Below are positions 22,500 to 34,691 of a stretch of DNA of 64,000 nt, one piece after another. The translations under genes were made by a program, and so were the position numbers. Numbering within the stretch: the first letter of the stretch is position 1; every line of letters starts with the position of its first letter. Under the pieces are notes generated by a model. It worked only from the letters and a program-made list of their open reading frames with translations, did not search any database and was not told where the DNA came from. The stretch comes from Closterium sp. NIES-65 (Eukaryota; Streptophyta; Zygnematophyceae; Desmidiales; Closteriaceae), in contig CANXME010002486.1 in the NCBI GenBank assembly GCA_948144175.1, positions 4,092,001-4,156,000 on the forward strand. Reading direction: 5' to 3'.

Positions 22500-25423
22500 T
22501 CGATCGGCGCTGCGTCTGCCCCTAGCGGGAGACGCCGCACCGGCAAGGGCAAGGGGGGCAAGGGCGCTGGGGTGGCAAGTGGGGGCGGTGGAGGTGGTGG
22601 TGGAGGCAGTGGAGGGGGTGGGGGTGGTGGTGGGAGTGGTGGCGGGGGTGAAGGTGTCGGTGGCAGCAGTGGAGGCAGAGGAGGCGGCGGTAGTGGCGGA
22701 GGGAGCGGAGGCGGCGGAGGTGGCGGAGGCGGCGGAGGTGGCGGAGGCGGCGGATGCTGGGTCTACTTGTGTGGCCTCTGGCGGTGCTTCGTCGAGGCGG
22801 GAGCTACTCTCTCCGCAGGAGCTGCGCGAGTTGTTTGCTCGGCGCTGGAGCCGTGCTGCTGGAGCTGGAGGTACTACTGTTGCTGCTCGTCCTGGCGGTT
22901 CTGGAGCTGCTGGGACTGGGAGTCTTGCTGGAGGTACTTCTGGAGCTGCTGGCGGTACTAGAGCTGTCGGTCCTGCTGAAGTTGGTGCTGCTAGAGCTGC
23001 AGGAGCTGCTTTAGCTGAAGCTGCTGGAGGTGTTGGCGCTCGTGGTTCTGCTGGCGCTAGTGCTTTTGAGGGAGCTGGAGTTGGCGCTGTTGGAGCTGGA
23101 GGTGCTGCTGGCGCTGGTGCTGCCGCTGGGGGTACTGGTGCTGTCCCTGCTGGTTCTGGAGATGCTGCGCGGCCGAGGCCGTACTTCGTTCCGCTCCTTG
23201 AGCAGGTTCTTGGTCTCCCGCCCTCTACTGGTCCTGCTCCTCCCTTAGAGTGTCCACAGCATGTCCAGTCGCGGTCACAGTTACAGCCCGCCTCCCCCCT
23301 ACCTGCTCCTTCTCCCTACACTGGTCCTACTAGAGGTCTTGCAGAGCGTCGTGAGCATGCGTCGCCTATTCGTGCTGCTCGCACTAGTGGTCATGCTCCG
23401 CGTCCGCGTCCTCCTGCGGTCCCCGGCACACACCAGATGGCACTGCGTCCTTCCATTGCTCCTCTGCGTGTCCCGTTGCCGTCTCCTCCAGAGTCCTCTC
23501 TTCCTACTCTTGCTGACCCTGAGTCTGACTCTCTTCGTGCTGCCAGTCCTACTGTCACGCGTCTCCTGGCTGCTGTTGTCACTGACCCTTCTTTTGAATC
23601 CACTGCTGCGTCTGCCTTAGTTGCTGAGCTTGTCGGCTTTGCTGCTCGCTGTCGTCTAGACTACGCTGTTAGTCTCGTTGCTGAGTCTGAGTTTGTCTGT
23701 CCTCCGCCCATCGGGGGTAACTGTGCTCTTAGCACGGACGTCCTAGAGGACAGGCAAGAGGAGTTCCAGTGTTTTGCAACTGCTTTGCCTCATCTCGTGA
23801 CCACGCTGATTGCCCCTGAGGGAGATCCGGATGCACCAGACATCCCGACTCCTCGATCGTACGCTGAGGCGATCGAGGGTCCCTACTCCTCATAGTGGCA
23901 ATCAGCCATGGACGCAGAGATGGCTTCTTGGAAGTCCAGAGGCACCTACGTCGGCCAGGTTCCCCCACCTGGGGCGAACATTGTCAGTGGCATGTGGATT
24001 TTTAGGGTGAAGCGGCCGTCGGGTTCTCCGCCTGTCTTCAAGGCGCGTTACGTGGCTCGAGGCTTCAGTCAGCGGCAGGGAGTTGACTACTTTCAGACCT
24101 TCTCTCCCACCCCGAAGATGACCAATCTTCGGGTGCTGCTGCACATAGCCGCTCAGCACGACTACGAGCTTCACTCTCTTGACTTCAGCACAGCTTTCCT
24201 GCAGGGCAGCCTGCATTAGTAGATCTGGCTGCTCCGCCCACCTGGCTTCACTGGGTCTTTTCCTCCTGGTACCCAGTGGAGCCTCCGGCGGCCATTCTAC
24301 GGTCTCCGCCAGGCGCCCCGTGAGTGGCACGACACACTGAGGACTACACTTGCGGCTCTTGGGTTTGCTCCATCTACTGCCGACCCGTCACTGTTTCTGC
24401 GCACCGACACCTCTTTGCCGCCGTTCTACATCCTCGTGTACGTCGACGACTTGGTTTTTCCCACTGCTGACACTGCTGGACTCGCCCACGTGAAGTCTGA
24501 GCTGCAAAAGAGACACACGTGCACAGACCTGGGTGAACTGCGCAGCTACCTTGGCTTGCAGATCACCCGGGACAGAGCACAGCGCACCATTACCCTGACT
24601 CAGTCACACATGGTGCAGCAGGTCCTTCAGCGCTTCGACTTCACGTACTCCTCGCCTCAGGCCACTCCTCTGTCTACTCGCCACTCCCTCTCAGCTCTGC
24701 CTTTGGATGAGTCCGTAGAGCCGAGTGGCCCGTACCCAGAGCTTGTTGGCTGCCTCATGTACCTGATGACCTGCACACAACCTGACCTAGCATACCCTCT
24801 TAGCATCTTGGCACGCTATGTTGCTCCTGGGAGACACCGACCAGAGCACATGGCTGTAGCGAAGAGGGTGTTGCGCTACTTGTGTAGTACATCGGGCATG
24901 GGGCTAGTGCTTGAAGGGCGACACCTAGTGGTCCTCACAGGTCACGCAGACGCTTCTTGGGCTGACGACCAGGCTACGCAGCGGTCGTCACAGGGTTACA
25001 CCTTCAGCCTTGGCTCGGGCTCTGTTTCGTGGCGGTCTACCCGCTCGTCTTCTGTTCTCGGCTCCAGCTGTGAGGCTGAGATCTACGCGGGGGCTATGGC
25101 TGCACAGGAGCTACGCTGGCTTGTCAGTCAGCAGGACTGACTTTGGAGAGCCGCCTTGTTCTCCTCCAGTTCTGTACGTAGACAACAAGGCCATGCTGGC
25201 CTTGTGTCGAGAGCACAGACTGGAGCACGGAACGAAGCACATTGCTCTTCGCTACTTCATTGCTCGTGAGCTGCAGCAGCGCGGTCAGCTGCGCCTTGCT
25301 TACGAGGCCTCTAAGGCCAATAGTGCTGATATCTTTACCAAGGCACTTCCGCCTTGTGATCATCAGCACTTTTGTACAGTGCTAGGTCTTGTGCCTACTT
25401 GGCCTCACTTGCTCACTTCTTGA
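22500..25423 (+). pseudogene. F: Gly-rich tract, linker, reverse transcriptase and RNase H
   Basis: A Gly-codon-rich tract (22500-22755) leads directly into the integrase-to-RT linker (LSPQELRELFARRWSRAAGAGG near 22797-22860, RPRPYFVPLLEQVLGLP near 23165-23220). The reverse transcriptase follows (FRVKRPSGSPPVFKARYVARGF, STAFLQGSLH, LVYVDDLVF near 24430-24460), then RNase H (ASWADDQATQRSS, CEAEIYAGAMAAQEL, SADIFTKALPP) to 25423. It is fossil coding. Confidence 0.85.
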
Positions 25424-25656
25424 CTTTGCTTGTACTGCGATCTATATATACCTGCACTTGTATGCTTGCCCTTGCTAGGTTGAGATCACTGCCTTGTTAG
25501 TTCATCTTGATATATAACTCTACATGTGAACTGGCCTTGTGGCCGTGTGCTTGTGCTCACATTGTGTGGTGAAGTTGTGATCCACCCTGAGCTTGCCTTG
25601 CTTCTCTTGACTGGTCTTGTGACCTCTTGTTCTCCCCCACTTTGCCTATGGGGGTG

Positions 25657-25782
25657 TGTCAGACTTATATGCTTTAGTCTGTGTAGGCTGTAGTGGGGTA
25701 GCTCATATGGGGTACAACACTTTAGGGTTTCCTACTTGTACTCCTCATGCTGCTCAATGCAATCATTCCTCATTTCTTCACA
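25657..25782 (+). repeat. 3' LTR of F with polypurine tract
   Basis: 126 bp, TGTCAGACTT to TTTCTTCACA, preceded by TATGGGGGTG at 25647-25656. It pairs with 20696-20820. Confidence 0.92.
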
Positions 25783-26565
25783 GATGGGACGCCACTTCAC
25801 AAAGGACCAGTCATTCGCAAGTTGTGCGTAGTGCTAAGATAGATCACGGCTAGACGAGATTTCGACGCTGGACGGCTATGATTTCATCTTCGACGCCTAC
25901 TCTCCACTGTGAACTAAGCCCAGACGTCTTCCTTGACGAGTTGCCCCCAAGGTTACCTCCTAGGGGAGCAGTCGACCATTATATAGCGTTGGTGCCATTG
26001 TTTGCTTCGCATTCTCAAGTCGCAGCCGCAGCTGAGTCGTCGCTAGGCTAGATGAATAGAGTTCATGGAGGGGAGTTTCCACTACATGATAAAGTGCAAG
26101 CCAGGCGTTCGCAACCCAACAGATCCGCTCAGTCGCCCTAGTTGCCAGCTCGCTAGTCTCACACTCACTGCTGGCCATCCACTTCTCACAACACTCTTCT
26201 AGCATTGGTACACAGTAGATCCCGACTTCACACCACAGCCGCCCGCAAGAGCAAAGGTGCAGAATAGTGTCTACATACGGAAGGGTACCACACGGATTTG
26301 GTTTCCAGCTTAACGCCTCTTTGACAACTCCTTCTATAAGAGGCACACGACGTAGTTAGTGCTTGTCACTTCAGAGCCGATAAGACGGATAAGACGCTTA
26401 GTCGCACGTACTTCTGGCAAGGGCTTGCAGCAGACGTAGAGGATTACATTCGCTCGTGCGACACGCGTTAGCGTACGATGTCATCTTGCCAACACAAAGC
26501 ACAACTCTTGCAGCCGATTCCACCGCCCGGCTGCCCTTGGCATTAACGCGCACACTTAGGGTCAC
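25783..26565 (+). mobile_element. Gypsy relic M (plus strand)
   Basis: Plus-strand remnants of a Ty3/Gypsy pol in the opposite sense to G: a protease-to-RT spacer with DELPPRLPPRGAVDHYIALVP (about 25935-26000), and an integrase zinc-binding region resembling DKTLSRTYFWQGLAADVEDY with SCDT downstream (about 26375-26470). The reverse transcriptase and RNase H are not represented between them. It is a heavily broken, old fossil. It separates F from the RNase H piece of G. Confidence 0.6.
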
Positions 26566-27570
26566 GATGCGAATTTCCTCCTGTGAAGAACAGATTTGTC
26601 ATGTATCCGTGGGTACCTGGTCTGGGCGAGTAGTATGGCGAATATTTGGGCAGTTGGGTGGGTTAGTGCATTAGCAATATTTGAGGCTCCCTTTTTGTAG
26701 GTGACCATGTAGTGGAAGTTTGACTCGAAAAAGTCGAGCCAACGAACCTGTTGTGGGTTGATGTGTGGCTGTGTGTGAAGGTACTGTAGTGATTTATGGC
26801 CCATCCATACTGTCACATCAGCGCCAGTCAAGTAGCAACTCAACATGTTGAATGCATGCACGGTCGTGATCATTTCGCGGTCGTGTATCGGGTAATTCTT
26901 CTCGGGCAAATGCAGCTTTCGTGACTCGTATGCGACTGGCTGTAAGTCGTTGCCGATTTTTTGTAGCAGTAAGGCTTCGATGGCAATTTCGCTTGCGTCT
27001 GTAACAACTTCTAATGGGCGGTGTTGGTACGGGCGGCGAACAGAGAACATTTTTCAGGGCAGAGAAGGCAGCATGCTTTTTCTCCCCCCACGTAAAACAA
27101 TCCCCTTCCGTAGTAAGTCCGTTAGCGGGATAGTTAACCTTGCCATGTCGGGGACGAACCGACGCACATAATTAACGAACCCTAAAAATCACCGCAGCTT
27201 CGTGATACTTGTCGGGGGGTGCCACGCTTTCACTATGTCTAACATTTTTTGTTCAATCTCTACTCTAACCTTTGAAATAACGTGCCCCAGAAATTTTAGC
27301 CCGTCCTGAAAAAAATCGCACTTGAAACCCTTAGTCAGGAGGCGGTTCTCGTCTAAAACTTTGAAGGTTGCTTCCAGGTCCGCTAAGTGCTGCTTCTTGT
27401 CGCGACTATAAACTAGGATGTTGTCAAGGTAAACTATCACGCATTTGTATAAAATTGTGGGGGAGTGATTGCCCCCGACGCGAAGACCTTCCTTGATTCG
27501 GACCAAGGGAGGGTTTGTTCACGGAAGTTTGGGTGACGGCAGACTGACCGCGTCGCCACTCAACTGAACT
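26566..27570 (-). mobile_element. Gypsy relic G, piece 2: RT second half and RNase H
   Basis: The minus strand encodes the Gypsy reverse transcriptase after the catalytic loop (IVYLDNILVYSR near 27400-27440, FKCDFFQDGLKFLGHVIS) and RNase H (PLEVVTDASEIAIEALLLQK, VAYESRKLHLPEKNYPIHDREM, VWMGHKSLQYL, RWLDFFESNFHYMVTYKKGAS) down to about 26570. This is classic Ty3/Gypsy order. It is a fossil. Confidence 0.85.
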
Positions 27571-28020
27571 CCCCCCCTGTCGGGTCCGAACATTTGTGAG
27601 GGAAACACTTGGCAGCCCCACAAAGCACGCACAAAAATAGCGAGAGTGCAAGCGAATGTTAAAAGCATTTTGCTACACTCGATATTGTTTCATGTAACAC
27701 ACGTTTGTTTGGCGTGTTGAAAAGAACCCGGCAAAGTCCGAAATTGTGAACGCGGACGTCGCGGAAAATGGACGCGATCCAAAGTCCGAATTTGCCGCGG
27801 AATCGCGCGCGGTTCGATGTTACATTTCTGCATGTGTGTTCTAGCTAAAAAACTAGAGAGAAAAAACGGAGAGTTCATCTTCAGCTCGAACTTGTACCTA
27901 TCCTTGCATTATAAGCAATATCTCTCTCTATTCTCAGGCAATTACAGAAATTCAAACTGCCAGCCCGTCAGTTTTATTTTAGGCTCCACGTTGAACTCGC
28001 CAAGTAGACTCTGCGGCGTC
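27571..28020. other. Unexplained 450-bp segment splitting the Gypsy reverse transcriptase
   Basis: The RT reading of G stops near 28020 (after the sequence resembling MQFRLTNA) and resumes near 27500. The intervening segment starts TGTCGGGTCCGAACA on the plus strand and is AT-richer, with short A-rich stretches. It looks like a solo LTR of a Gypsy element, but I find no clear target duplication and no partner copy in the window. The alternative is an ordinary insertion of unknown origin. Confidence 0.35.
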
Positions 28021-28236
28021 ACTTAAATCAGAGGCAATTTCTTTCAGCGAGTGCGTTTGTCAGTCTGAATTGCATCACTGTGTACTCATACGACCCATAC
28101 CTAGTAAAAGTTGTCTTGGCGCAGTCCGATGGTTCGACTCTAATCTGGTGGTAACCTCCCCGTAAGTCATATTCAGGAATACCTAAACTATTTATATTTA
28201 TTTGTTCGTCGGCGCGGGGAATGGGATGTTAGCATG
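28020..28236 (-). mobile_element. Gypsy relic G, piece 3: RT first half
   Basis: The minus strand reads IDLRGGYHQIRVEPSDCAKTTF and then YGSYEYTVMQF (in two separate stretches of about 28030-28170), the first palm region of a Gypsy reverse transcriptase. It joins across element H to the matching upstream part at 42585. Fossil. Confidence 0.75.
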
Positions 28237-28357
28237 TGTCAGAATACTATATAGCTTATCCATTTGTGTAGGGGTATCCCATAGGGGGTACAACCTAATT
28301 GAGGTTTCCTATTTGTATCACTTCCATGCCTTAGTCATCCATTCTCATTCTTTCACA
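28237..28357 (+). repeat. 5' LTR of H and primer-binding site
   Basis: TGTCAGAATACTATATAG to TTTCACA, 121 bp. The primer-binding site TGGAATCAGAGCAGG follows at 28358-28372. Confidence 0.93.
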
Positions 28358-28372
28358 TGGAATCAGAGCAGG

Positions 28373-29347
28373 TCCCCTCCTAGGGACTGCATCTTGGGCC
28401 CACCGAAGCGCGCCTCGAGTCGCGCCTGCCTTTTTTTTTTTAGCGGCCCGTCGTGTCCCACCTAGCGGCCCGTCGCGCCACCCTTACGGTCGCGTCGAAC
28501 CGCCCTAGCCTGCGGCGCGCCGCCCTTACCTGCGGGTTCGCCCGCCCGGCCCGTCGCCGCCCTTCCCGCGGCTTCGCGCCACCCTTCTCGCCGCTTCGCG
28601 CCGCCCTCACCGGCGGCTTCGCGCCGCCCTTACCTGCGGCCTCGCGCCGCCCCGGCCCGTCGCCGCCCTTCCCGCGGCTTCGCGCCGTCTCTACCTGCGG
28701 CTTCGAGCCGCCACGACCTGTTGCCGCCCTTCCCCGCGGCGTCTCGCCGCCCTTCACTGCGGCCCACCCGTCGCCTGACCTGCGACCCACCCGCCGCCCT
28801 TACTGCGGCCTAACCCGCCGCTCCACCTGCGGCCCACCGCCGCCCCACTTGCGGCCTACCTGCCGCCACACCTGCGGCCCACAGCCGCCCTACCTGCGGC
28901 CGCCCACTGCCCTACCTTCGGCCCCGCCCGCCGTTCTACCTGCGGCCCCACCCGCCGCCCTACCTGCGGCGCACCTGCCGCCCTACCTGCGGCGCACCTG
29001 CCGCCCTACCTGCGGCTCACCCGCCGCCCTGAACCAGCGCCGCCGCGCCGCCCTGCACGAGAGCCGCCCAGCAGCAGGACCACCGGGAGCCGAGCCGCCC
29101 TGCCGCCGAGCCGCCCAGCAGCCGAGCCGCCCAGCAACCGAGCCGCCCGGGAGCCGAGCCGCCCAGCCGCCGAGCCGCCCAGCAGCCGAGCCGCCCGTGA
29201 GCCGAGCCGCCCTGCCGCCGAGCCGCCCAGCCGCCGAGCCGCCCAGCAGCTGGACCGTCAAAGCTGCCCTGTCTGGTGAGCACAGTGTCTTCTCCCACTG
29301 CACGGCCCTGCCTCCCCTACTGCTTGCACTGCTCATCACCTATCGTC
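28373..29347 (+). repeat. H: GC-rich 5' leader with minisatellites
   Basis: From 28440 to about 29030 it carries variants of CTGCGGCCCACCCGCCGCCC at 15-30 bp spacing. From about 29060 to 29260 it carries GCCGAGCCGCCCAGCA units. The Pro/Ala-rich and Gly/Ala-rich frames on both strands follow from the repeats. No gene is seen. Confidence 0.85.
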
Positions 29348-29815
29348 ATGGCTACCCCTAGTGTCCTCACGTTTGACGCTGAGGGACGAGCCGTTGACTT
29401 TGAGGTCTGGGTAGACGACCTGCAGCTGTTCTTACAGTGTGATAGGGCAGATGGCCTCTCTCTCTTTGACCTTACCTCTGGCGCTTCCCCTGCCCCTGCT
29501 GCTGATGCTGACGCCACTTTTCGCTCACAGTGGGCCACGCGCGACGCTGCTGCACGTCTTGCTGTGCGTCGCCACCTCCCTACCTCTGAGCATGCGCACT
29601 TTAGCCAGTACAAGAGTGCTCAGACCTTGTACAACGCTATAGTCACGCGCTACTCCTCCTTTGCCACTGCTGCACTGAGCCGTCTCATGCTGCCGTACCT
29701 CTTCCCTGACCTTGCTGCTTTTCCCACCGTAGCTGAGCTCATCACGCACCTCCGCACTAGTGACACTCGCTACCGCGCTGCACTCCCTGCTGACTTCTGC
29801 GCCGCGAACCCCCCC
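29348..29815 (+). pseudogene. H: gag
   Basis: Family Gag starting MATPSVLTFDAEGRAVDFEV, about 155 residues, ending in a proline run over an 11-base C tract (29809-29819) and continuing with MYITLYFLVTRLPDSLR, SVCPTTLTVDLLEKALLAIE in the next stretch. Gag is the particle protein of the element. It is part of fossil H. Confidence 0.85.
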
Positions 29816-30049
29816 CCCCATGTACATCACTCTGTACTTCCTCGTCACTCGCCTCCCTGACTCCCTTCGCGTAGTCAGGGACCACTTTCTCTCAGTCTGT
29901 CCCACCACGCTCACCGTAGACCTCCTCGAGAAGGCCCTCCTAGCGATAGAGAAGAGCATCATCGCTGTAGGAGCCTCTCGAGGTGACCCGCGCACCCCCA
30001 TCTTTGAGGGGTGTTCCCCCTCCCCCCTGCTGCCCTCTATTGCCTCTGC

Positions 30050-30710
30050 TGCTGCGGCCGACCTCCTTGGTCTTGAGTCGGTCGGTGCGGCGTCTGCCCC
30101 TAGCGGGAGACGCCGCCCTGGCAAGGGCAAGGGGGGCAAGAGAGCTGGAGGAGCGGGCGGTGGAGGTGGCGGTGAAGGCGGTGGGGGGAGTGGGGGTGGC
30201 GGTGGGAGTAGTGGTGGGGGTGGGGGGGTTGGTGGCGGCAGTGGAGGCGGAGGCGGCGGAGGAGGTGGCGGTGGGAGCGGAGGTGGCAGAGGGGGCGGCG
30301 GTGGAGGCGGCGGCGGTGGTGGAGGCAGAGGAGGCGGCGGAGGCGGTGGGGGTGGCGGTGGAGCTGGTCGCGGGTCTTTGCAGAGGAGTGGCTCCAGTGG
30401 TGGCTCGCGCCAGAAGCAGCGCGGTCGTGAGACCCTGTCCCCTCAGCAGCTCCGTGAGTGGTACACTGCACGCCAGCGGGGTGGGGGTTTTGGTCCGTGC
30501 ACCTACGTCCTGCGCACCGGCGACCGTGCGGGTGAGCAGTGTGGGGGTGCGCACCCCACCTAGCGCTGCTTTGGCCGCCTGACGGACGCGTGGCGTCACC
30601 AGTTCCCGGAGGCCTCAGAGATCCCTCGTTGGGGCGAGCTGTCTAGGGCGGGTGTTGCTATCTTTGATCTTGACTTTGATGCTATTCTTTCTGCCATGTA
30701 TGCTGTGTCC
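30050..30710 (+). pseudogene. H: Gly-rich tract, LREWY motif and Cys-His module
   Basis: A Gly-codon-rich stretch (30120-30370) is followed by LSPQQLREWYTARQ (about 30433-30475) and the Cys-His module CTYVLRTGDRAGEQC with His and Cys after it (about 30498-30575). The stretch then reads to FDAILSAMYAVS. The Gly-rich part may act like the basic or Gly-rich RNA-binding segment of other Gags, but that is inference. Fossil. Confidence 0.8.
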
Positions 30711-33700
30711 ATTAGTGATGAGGGTGACTGTTACAGGTGTTTCCCGCCCGATCCGGGCATTGAGACTGCTGCACTAGGTACTGGTGAGGCTGCTGCCCTA
30801 GGTGCGTGCGACGCTGCTGCTCTAGGTGCTAGTGTGTCTGCGTCCTCAGGTACTGGTGAGTCGGCGCTCTCAGGATCTACGTCAGCTTCGGCCTCCCTCA
30901 CCTTTACCCTTGACTCTGGGGCGTCTCGCTCCTTCTTTCGGGACCGCACCACACTCACGCCGCTTAGTCGGCCGGTTGCGGTGTCTCTGGCTGACCCCTC
31001 TGGGGGTCCTGTCTTGTCTCGCTTCTCCACAGTCCTCCCGTGTCCGGCGGCTCCCTCTGGCACCCTGTCTGGTCTCTACCTCCCCTCGTTCTCGACGAAC
31101 CTGGTGAGTGGTGCTGACCTACAGGATGCGGGTGTCCACCAGTTCACTCCTGCGCGTCGGCGAGTGACCCACTGCACAGAGGCTGACACAGGCCGACACC
31201 TGGCTACGTTCACCCGTCAGCCTGGGTCGAGCCTGTACACTCTGACCACAACGTCTCCTCCAGTTGCTGAGTCTGGTAGGGTAGCTGCGTCGGGTCAGGT
31301 GTTTGCTGCGGCATCCAGGTTTGGTCCTGAGTCTGCCCCCTGTTCGTGTCGTCTCCTGTCTCACGAGACCCTCCTCTGGCACCACCGCCTTGGCCACCCC
31401 TCTCTGCTTCGGCTCCGAGGCATGGCCTCCCGTCTTCTTGTGTCTGGTCTCCCCCAGTCCCTCCCTCCCCTTCCTCAGGGCCCTGGCCCTGCCTGTGTCC
31501 CCTGTGTCGAGGGGTGCCAGCGTGCTGCCCCTCACTCCTCCCAGTTTCCTCCGACAGAGGCCCCGTTGCAGACGCTTCACATGGACGTGTGGGGCCCAGC
31601 AAGCGTCCGTGGACAGGGTCACGAGCGCTACTTCTGCTAGTTGTTGACGACTACTCGCGTTACACCACAGTCTTCCCCTTGCGCAGCAAGGGTGATGTCA
31701 CTGAGGTGTTGATCGACTGGATCCGCGCAGCTCATCTTCAGCTCAGGCAACGCTTTGGCTCGGACTTTCCTGTTCTGCGCCTGCACTCGGACAGAGGCGA
31801 AGAGTTTTCCTCTGGCCCTCTACGAGCCTTCTGTCTCGCACGAGGCATCCGTCAGACCTTCACGCTTCCGTACTCACCACAGCAAAATGGGATTGCTGAC
31901 CGCCGCATTGACATGGTCATGGACGTCGCTCGTACGTCTATGATGCATGCGGCTGCCCCCCATTTTCTGTGGCCGTTTGCAGTTAGGTACGCGGCTCATC
32001 AGCTCAACCTCCACCCCAGGGTCTCCAGGCCGGAGACCTCCCCAGCCTTGCTGTGGACGGGGAAGGTTGGCGATGTGTCGGCGTTCCGGGTCTGGGGATC
32101 TCGGGCGTTTGTCCGCGACTTGTCTGCGGACAAGCTGTCCCCTCGTGCTGCTCCTTGCGTCTTCCTGGGGTTCCCCCCTGACGCGCCTGGGTGGCAGTTC
32201 TACCACCCCACCTCTCAACGTGTTCTGTCCTCCCAGGACGTCACGTTTGACGAGTCGGTCCCCTACTACCGCCTCTTCCCCTACCGCACTCCGTCCCTCC
32301 CCCCGCCCCCGCTCTTCCTTGTACCAGGTCCCCCCCAGGTAGACCCCCTTCCCCCTCAGGGTCCTGCCCCTTCAGGTGTGTCCCATGTAGACGCTGTCGA
32401 GCTTGTCGAGGTCACTGATGACTCTGGTGCTGCTGAGGGTGCTGCCGCTGGGGGTGCTGAACCTGGGGGTGCTGGACCTGGGGGTGCGGAGCCTGGGGGT
32501 GCTGAGTCTGGGGGTGCTGCGCCTGGGGGTGCTGCGTCTGGGGGTGCTGAGCCTGGGGGTGCTGAGCCTGGGGGTGCTGAGCGGGGGGGTGCTGAGCCTG
32601 GAGGTGCTCCGCCGGGGGGTGCTGAGCCTGGGGGTGCTACGCCTGGGGGTGCTAAGCGTGGAGGTGCTCCGCATGGAGGTTCTTCGAGTGCTTCGTCTCG
32701 CCGGGAGCCACTCTCTCCACAGGAGTTGCGCGAGTGGTTTGCGCAGCGCTGGCGTCGTACTGCTGGTGCTGGAGGTTCTTCGGCTGCAGAGGGTACTGGT
32801 GATGTCCCTGCTACGTCTGGCGTCGCCGCGCAGCCTCGACCATACTTCGTTCCACTCCTGCAGCAGGTTCTTGGTCTTCCACCTTCTACTGGTCCTCCTC
32901 CTCCCTTAGAGTGTCCGCAGCCTGTCCCGTCGCAGTTACAGCTGCAGCCTACCTCCCCTTTGCCTGCTCCTTCTCCCTACACTAGTCCTACTGGAGGTCT
33001 TGTTGAGCGTCGTGAGCCTGCGTCTCGCCCTGCGTTGCCTGTCCGTCCTACTCGCGCTAGTGGTCGTAGTTCGCGTGAGCGTCCTCCTCCTGTCCCTGGC
33101 ACGCACCGGATGTCTCTGCGTCCGTCCACTGCTCCTCTGCGTGCCCCTTTGCCTTCTCCTCCTCAGCTCTCTCTTCCTGCTCTTGCCGACTCGGAGTCGG
33201 ACTCTCTTCGTGCTGCCAGTCCCACTAAAACGCGTCTCCTTGCTACTGCTGTCACTGACCCTTCTTTCGAGTCCACTGCTGCGTCTGCCCTAGTTGCTGA
33301 GCTCGTCGACTTTGCTGCTCGCTGTCGCCTAGACTACGCTGCTAGTCTTGTCGCGGGGTCTGGGTCTATCTGTCCTCCGTCTGTCGGGGGTGAGTGTGCT
33401 CTTGGCACGGACGTCCTTGAGGACAGGCAGGAGGAGTTCGAGTGCCTGGCAGCTGCTTCACCTCATCTGGTGTCCTTACTGCTTACCCCTGAGGGAGACC
33501 CGGATGCACTTGACATCCCGACTCCGCGCTCTTACGCGGAGGCGAAAGAGGGTCCCTACTCTTCTCACTGGAAGGCAGCTATGGATGCAGAGATGGCTTC
33601 CTGGAAGTCCACAGGCACCTACATTCGCTGTCCCCCCTCCTGGGGCGAACATCGTCAGTGGCATGTGGATCTTCAGGGTGAAGCGGCCGCCGGGTTCTCC

Positions 33701-34352
33701 GCCTGTCTTCAAGGCGCGTTACGTGGCTCGTGGCTTCAGTCAGCGGCAGGGAGTTGACTACTTTCAGACCTTCTCCCCCACCCCAAAGATGACTACTCTT
33801 CGGGTACTGCTGCACGTTGCTGCTCACCTTGACTACGAGCTGCACTCTCTTGACTTTAGCACAGCTTTCTTGCAGGGCAGCCTGCACGAGGAGATCTAGC
33901 TGCGCCGTCCACCTGGCTTCACAGGGAGTTTTCCTTTTGGCACCCAGTGGAGCCTTCGACGGCCAGTCTACGGTCTCCACCAGGCACCACGCGAGTGGCA
34001 CGACACACTTAGGACTACGCTTGCGGCTCTTGGGTTTGCTCCCTCTACTGCTGACCCGTCGCTGTTTCTACGTACCGACACCTCTCTGCCGCCGTTCTAC
34101 ATCCTTGTGTACGTCGACGACTTGGTCTTCGCCACCGCTGACACTGCTGGACTCGCCTACGTGAAGTCCGAGCTGCAGAAGAGACACTCGTGCACTGACC
34201 TGGGTGAACTGCGCAGCTACCTTGGCTTGCAGATCACCCGGGACAGAGCACGCCGCACCATTACCCTGACTCAGTCACACATGGTGCAGCAGGTCCTTCA
34301 GCGCTTCGGCTTCACGTACTCCTCGCCTCAGGCCACTCCTCTGCCTACTCGC
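30696..34352 (+). pseudogene. H: protease, integrase, linker and reverse transcriptase
   Basis: Domains in order are the protease (FTLDSGASRSFFRDRT near 30905-30950), pre-integrase (WHHRLGHPSLLRLRGM near 31378-31420), integrase (VVDDYSRYTTVFPLRSKGDV, LHSDRGEEFSSG, SPQQNGIADRRID, PCVFLGFPPDAPGWQFYHP), a Gly/Ala/Glu-rich linker with LSPQELREWFAQRWRR (about 32705-32750), the conserved RPYFVPLLQQVLGLP, and the reverse transcriptase up to the I insertion, with YVDDLVFATAD near 34107-34140. Fossil, with a few breaks. Confidence 0.88.
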
Positions 34353-34485
34353 TGTGAGAATAAGCGAACAGGAATGAATGAAACTAGCAGTGAAATGAGT
34401 ACAAGTAGGAAACCCTAGAATTGTGTACCCCCTATAGGCTAACCCACTGTAGCCTACACAAGCATAACATGTATAATGTTTGACA
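34353..34485 (-). repeat. 3' LTR of I
   Basis: Element strand TGTCAAACATTATACATG to TTATTCTCACA, identical to 41364-41496. The polypurine tract CTATGGGGGTG lies at 34486-34496 on the element strand. Confidence 0.96.
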
Positions 34486-34691
34486 CACCCCCATAGGCAA
34501 AGTGGGGGAGAACAAGGGGTCACAAGACCAGTCAAGCAAAGCAAAGCAAGCTCAGGGTGGATCACAAAGTCACCACACAGTCCGAGCACAAGAGCAGGGC
34601 CAGAGGCCAGTTCACATGCAGGAGTACAGACATATATATAAAACTAGACAAGCAAGAGCAGGTATATATATATGTCACAGTACAAGTGAAG

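Larger units (their letters stand above)
20696..25782 (+). mobile_element. Element F: reduced short-LTR Copia copy in or beside G
   Basis: LTRs of about 125 bp at 20696-20820 and 25657-25782 differ at 4 sites plus one small length difference (about 3%). In order it has a primer-binding site, a 0.95-kb GC-rich leader, gag (21778), a Gly-rich tract, a linker with LRELFARRW, reverse transcriptase, RNase H, tail, polypurine tract and 3' LTR. No protease, pre-integrase or integrase is recognised, so it was mobilised in trans or shrank later. No matching target duplication is visible (AGTAG left, GATGG right). It is a fossil with several breaks. Confidence 0.88.
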
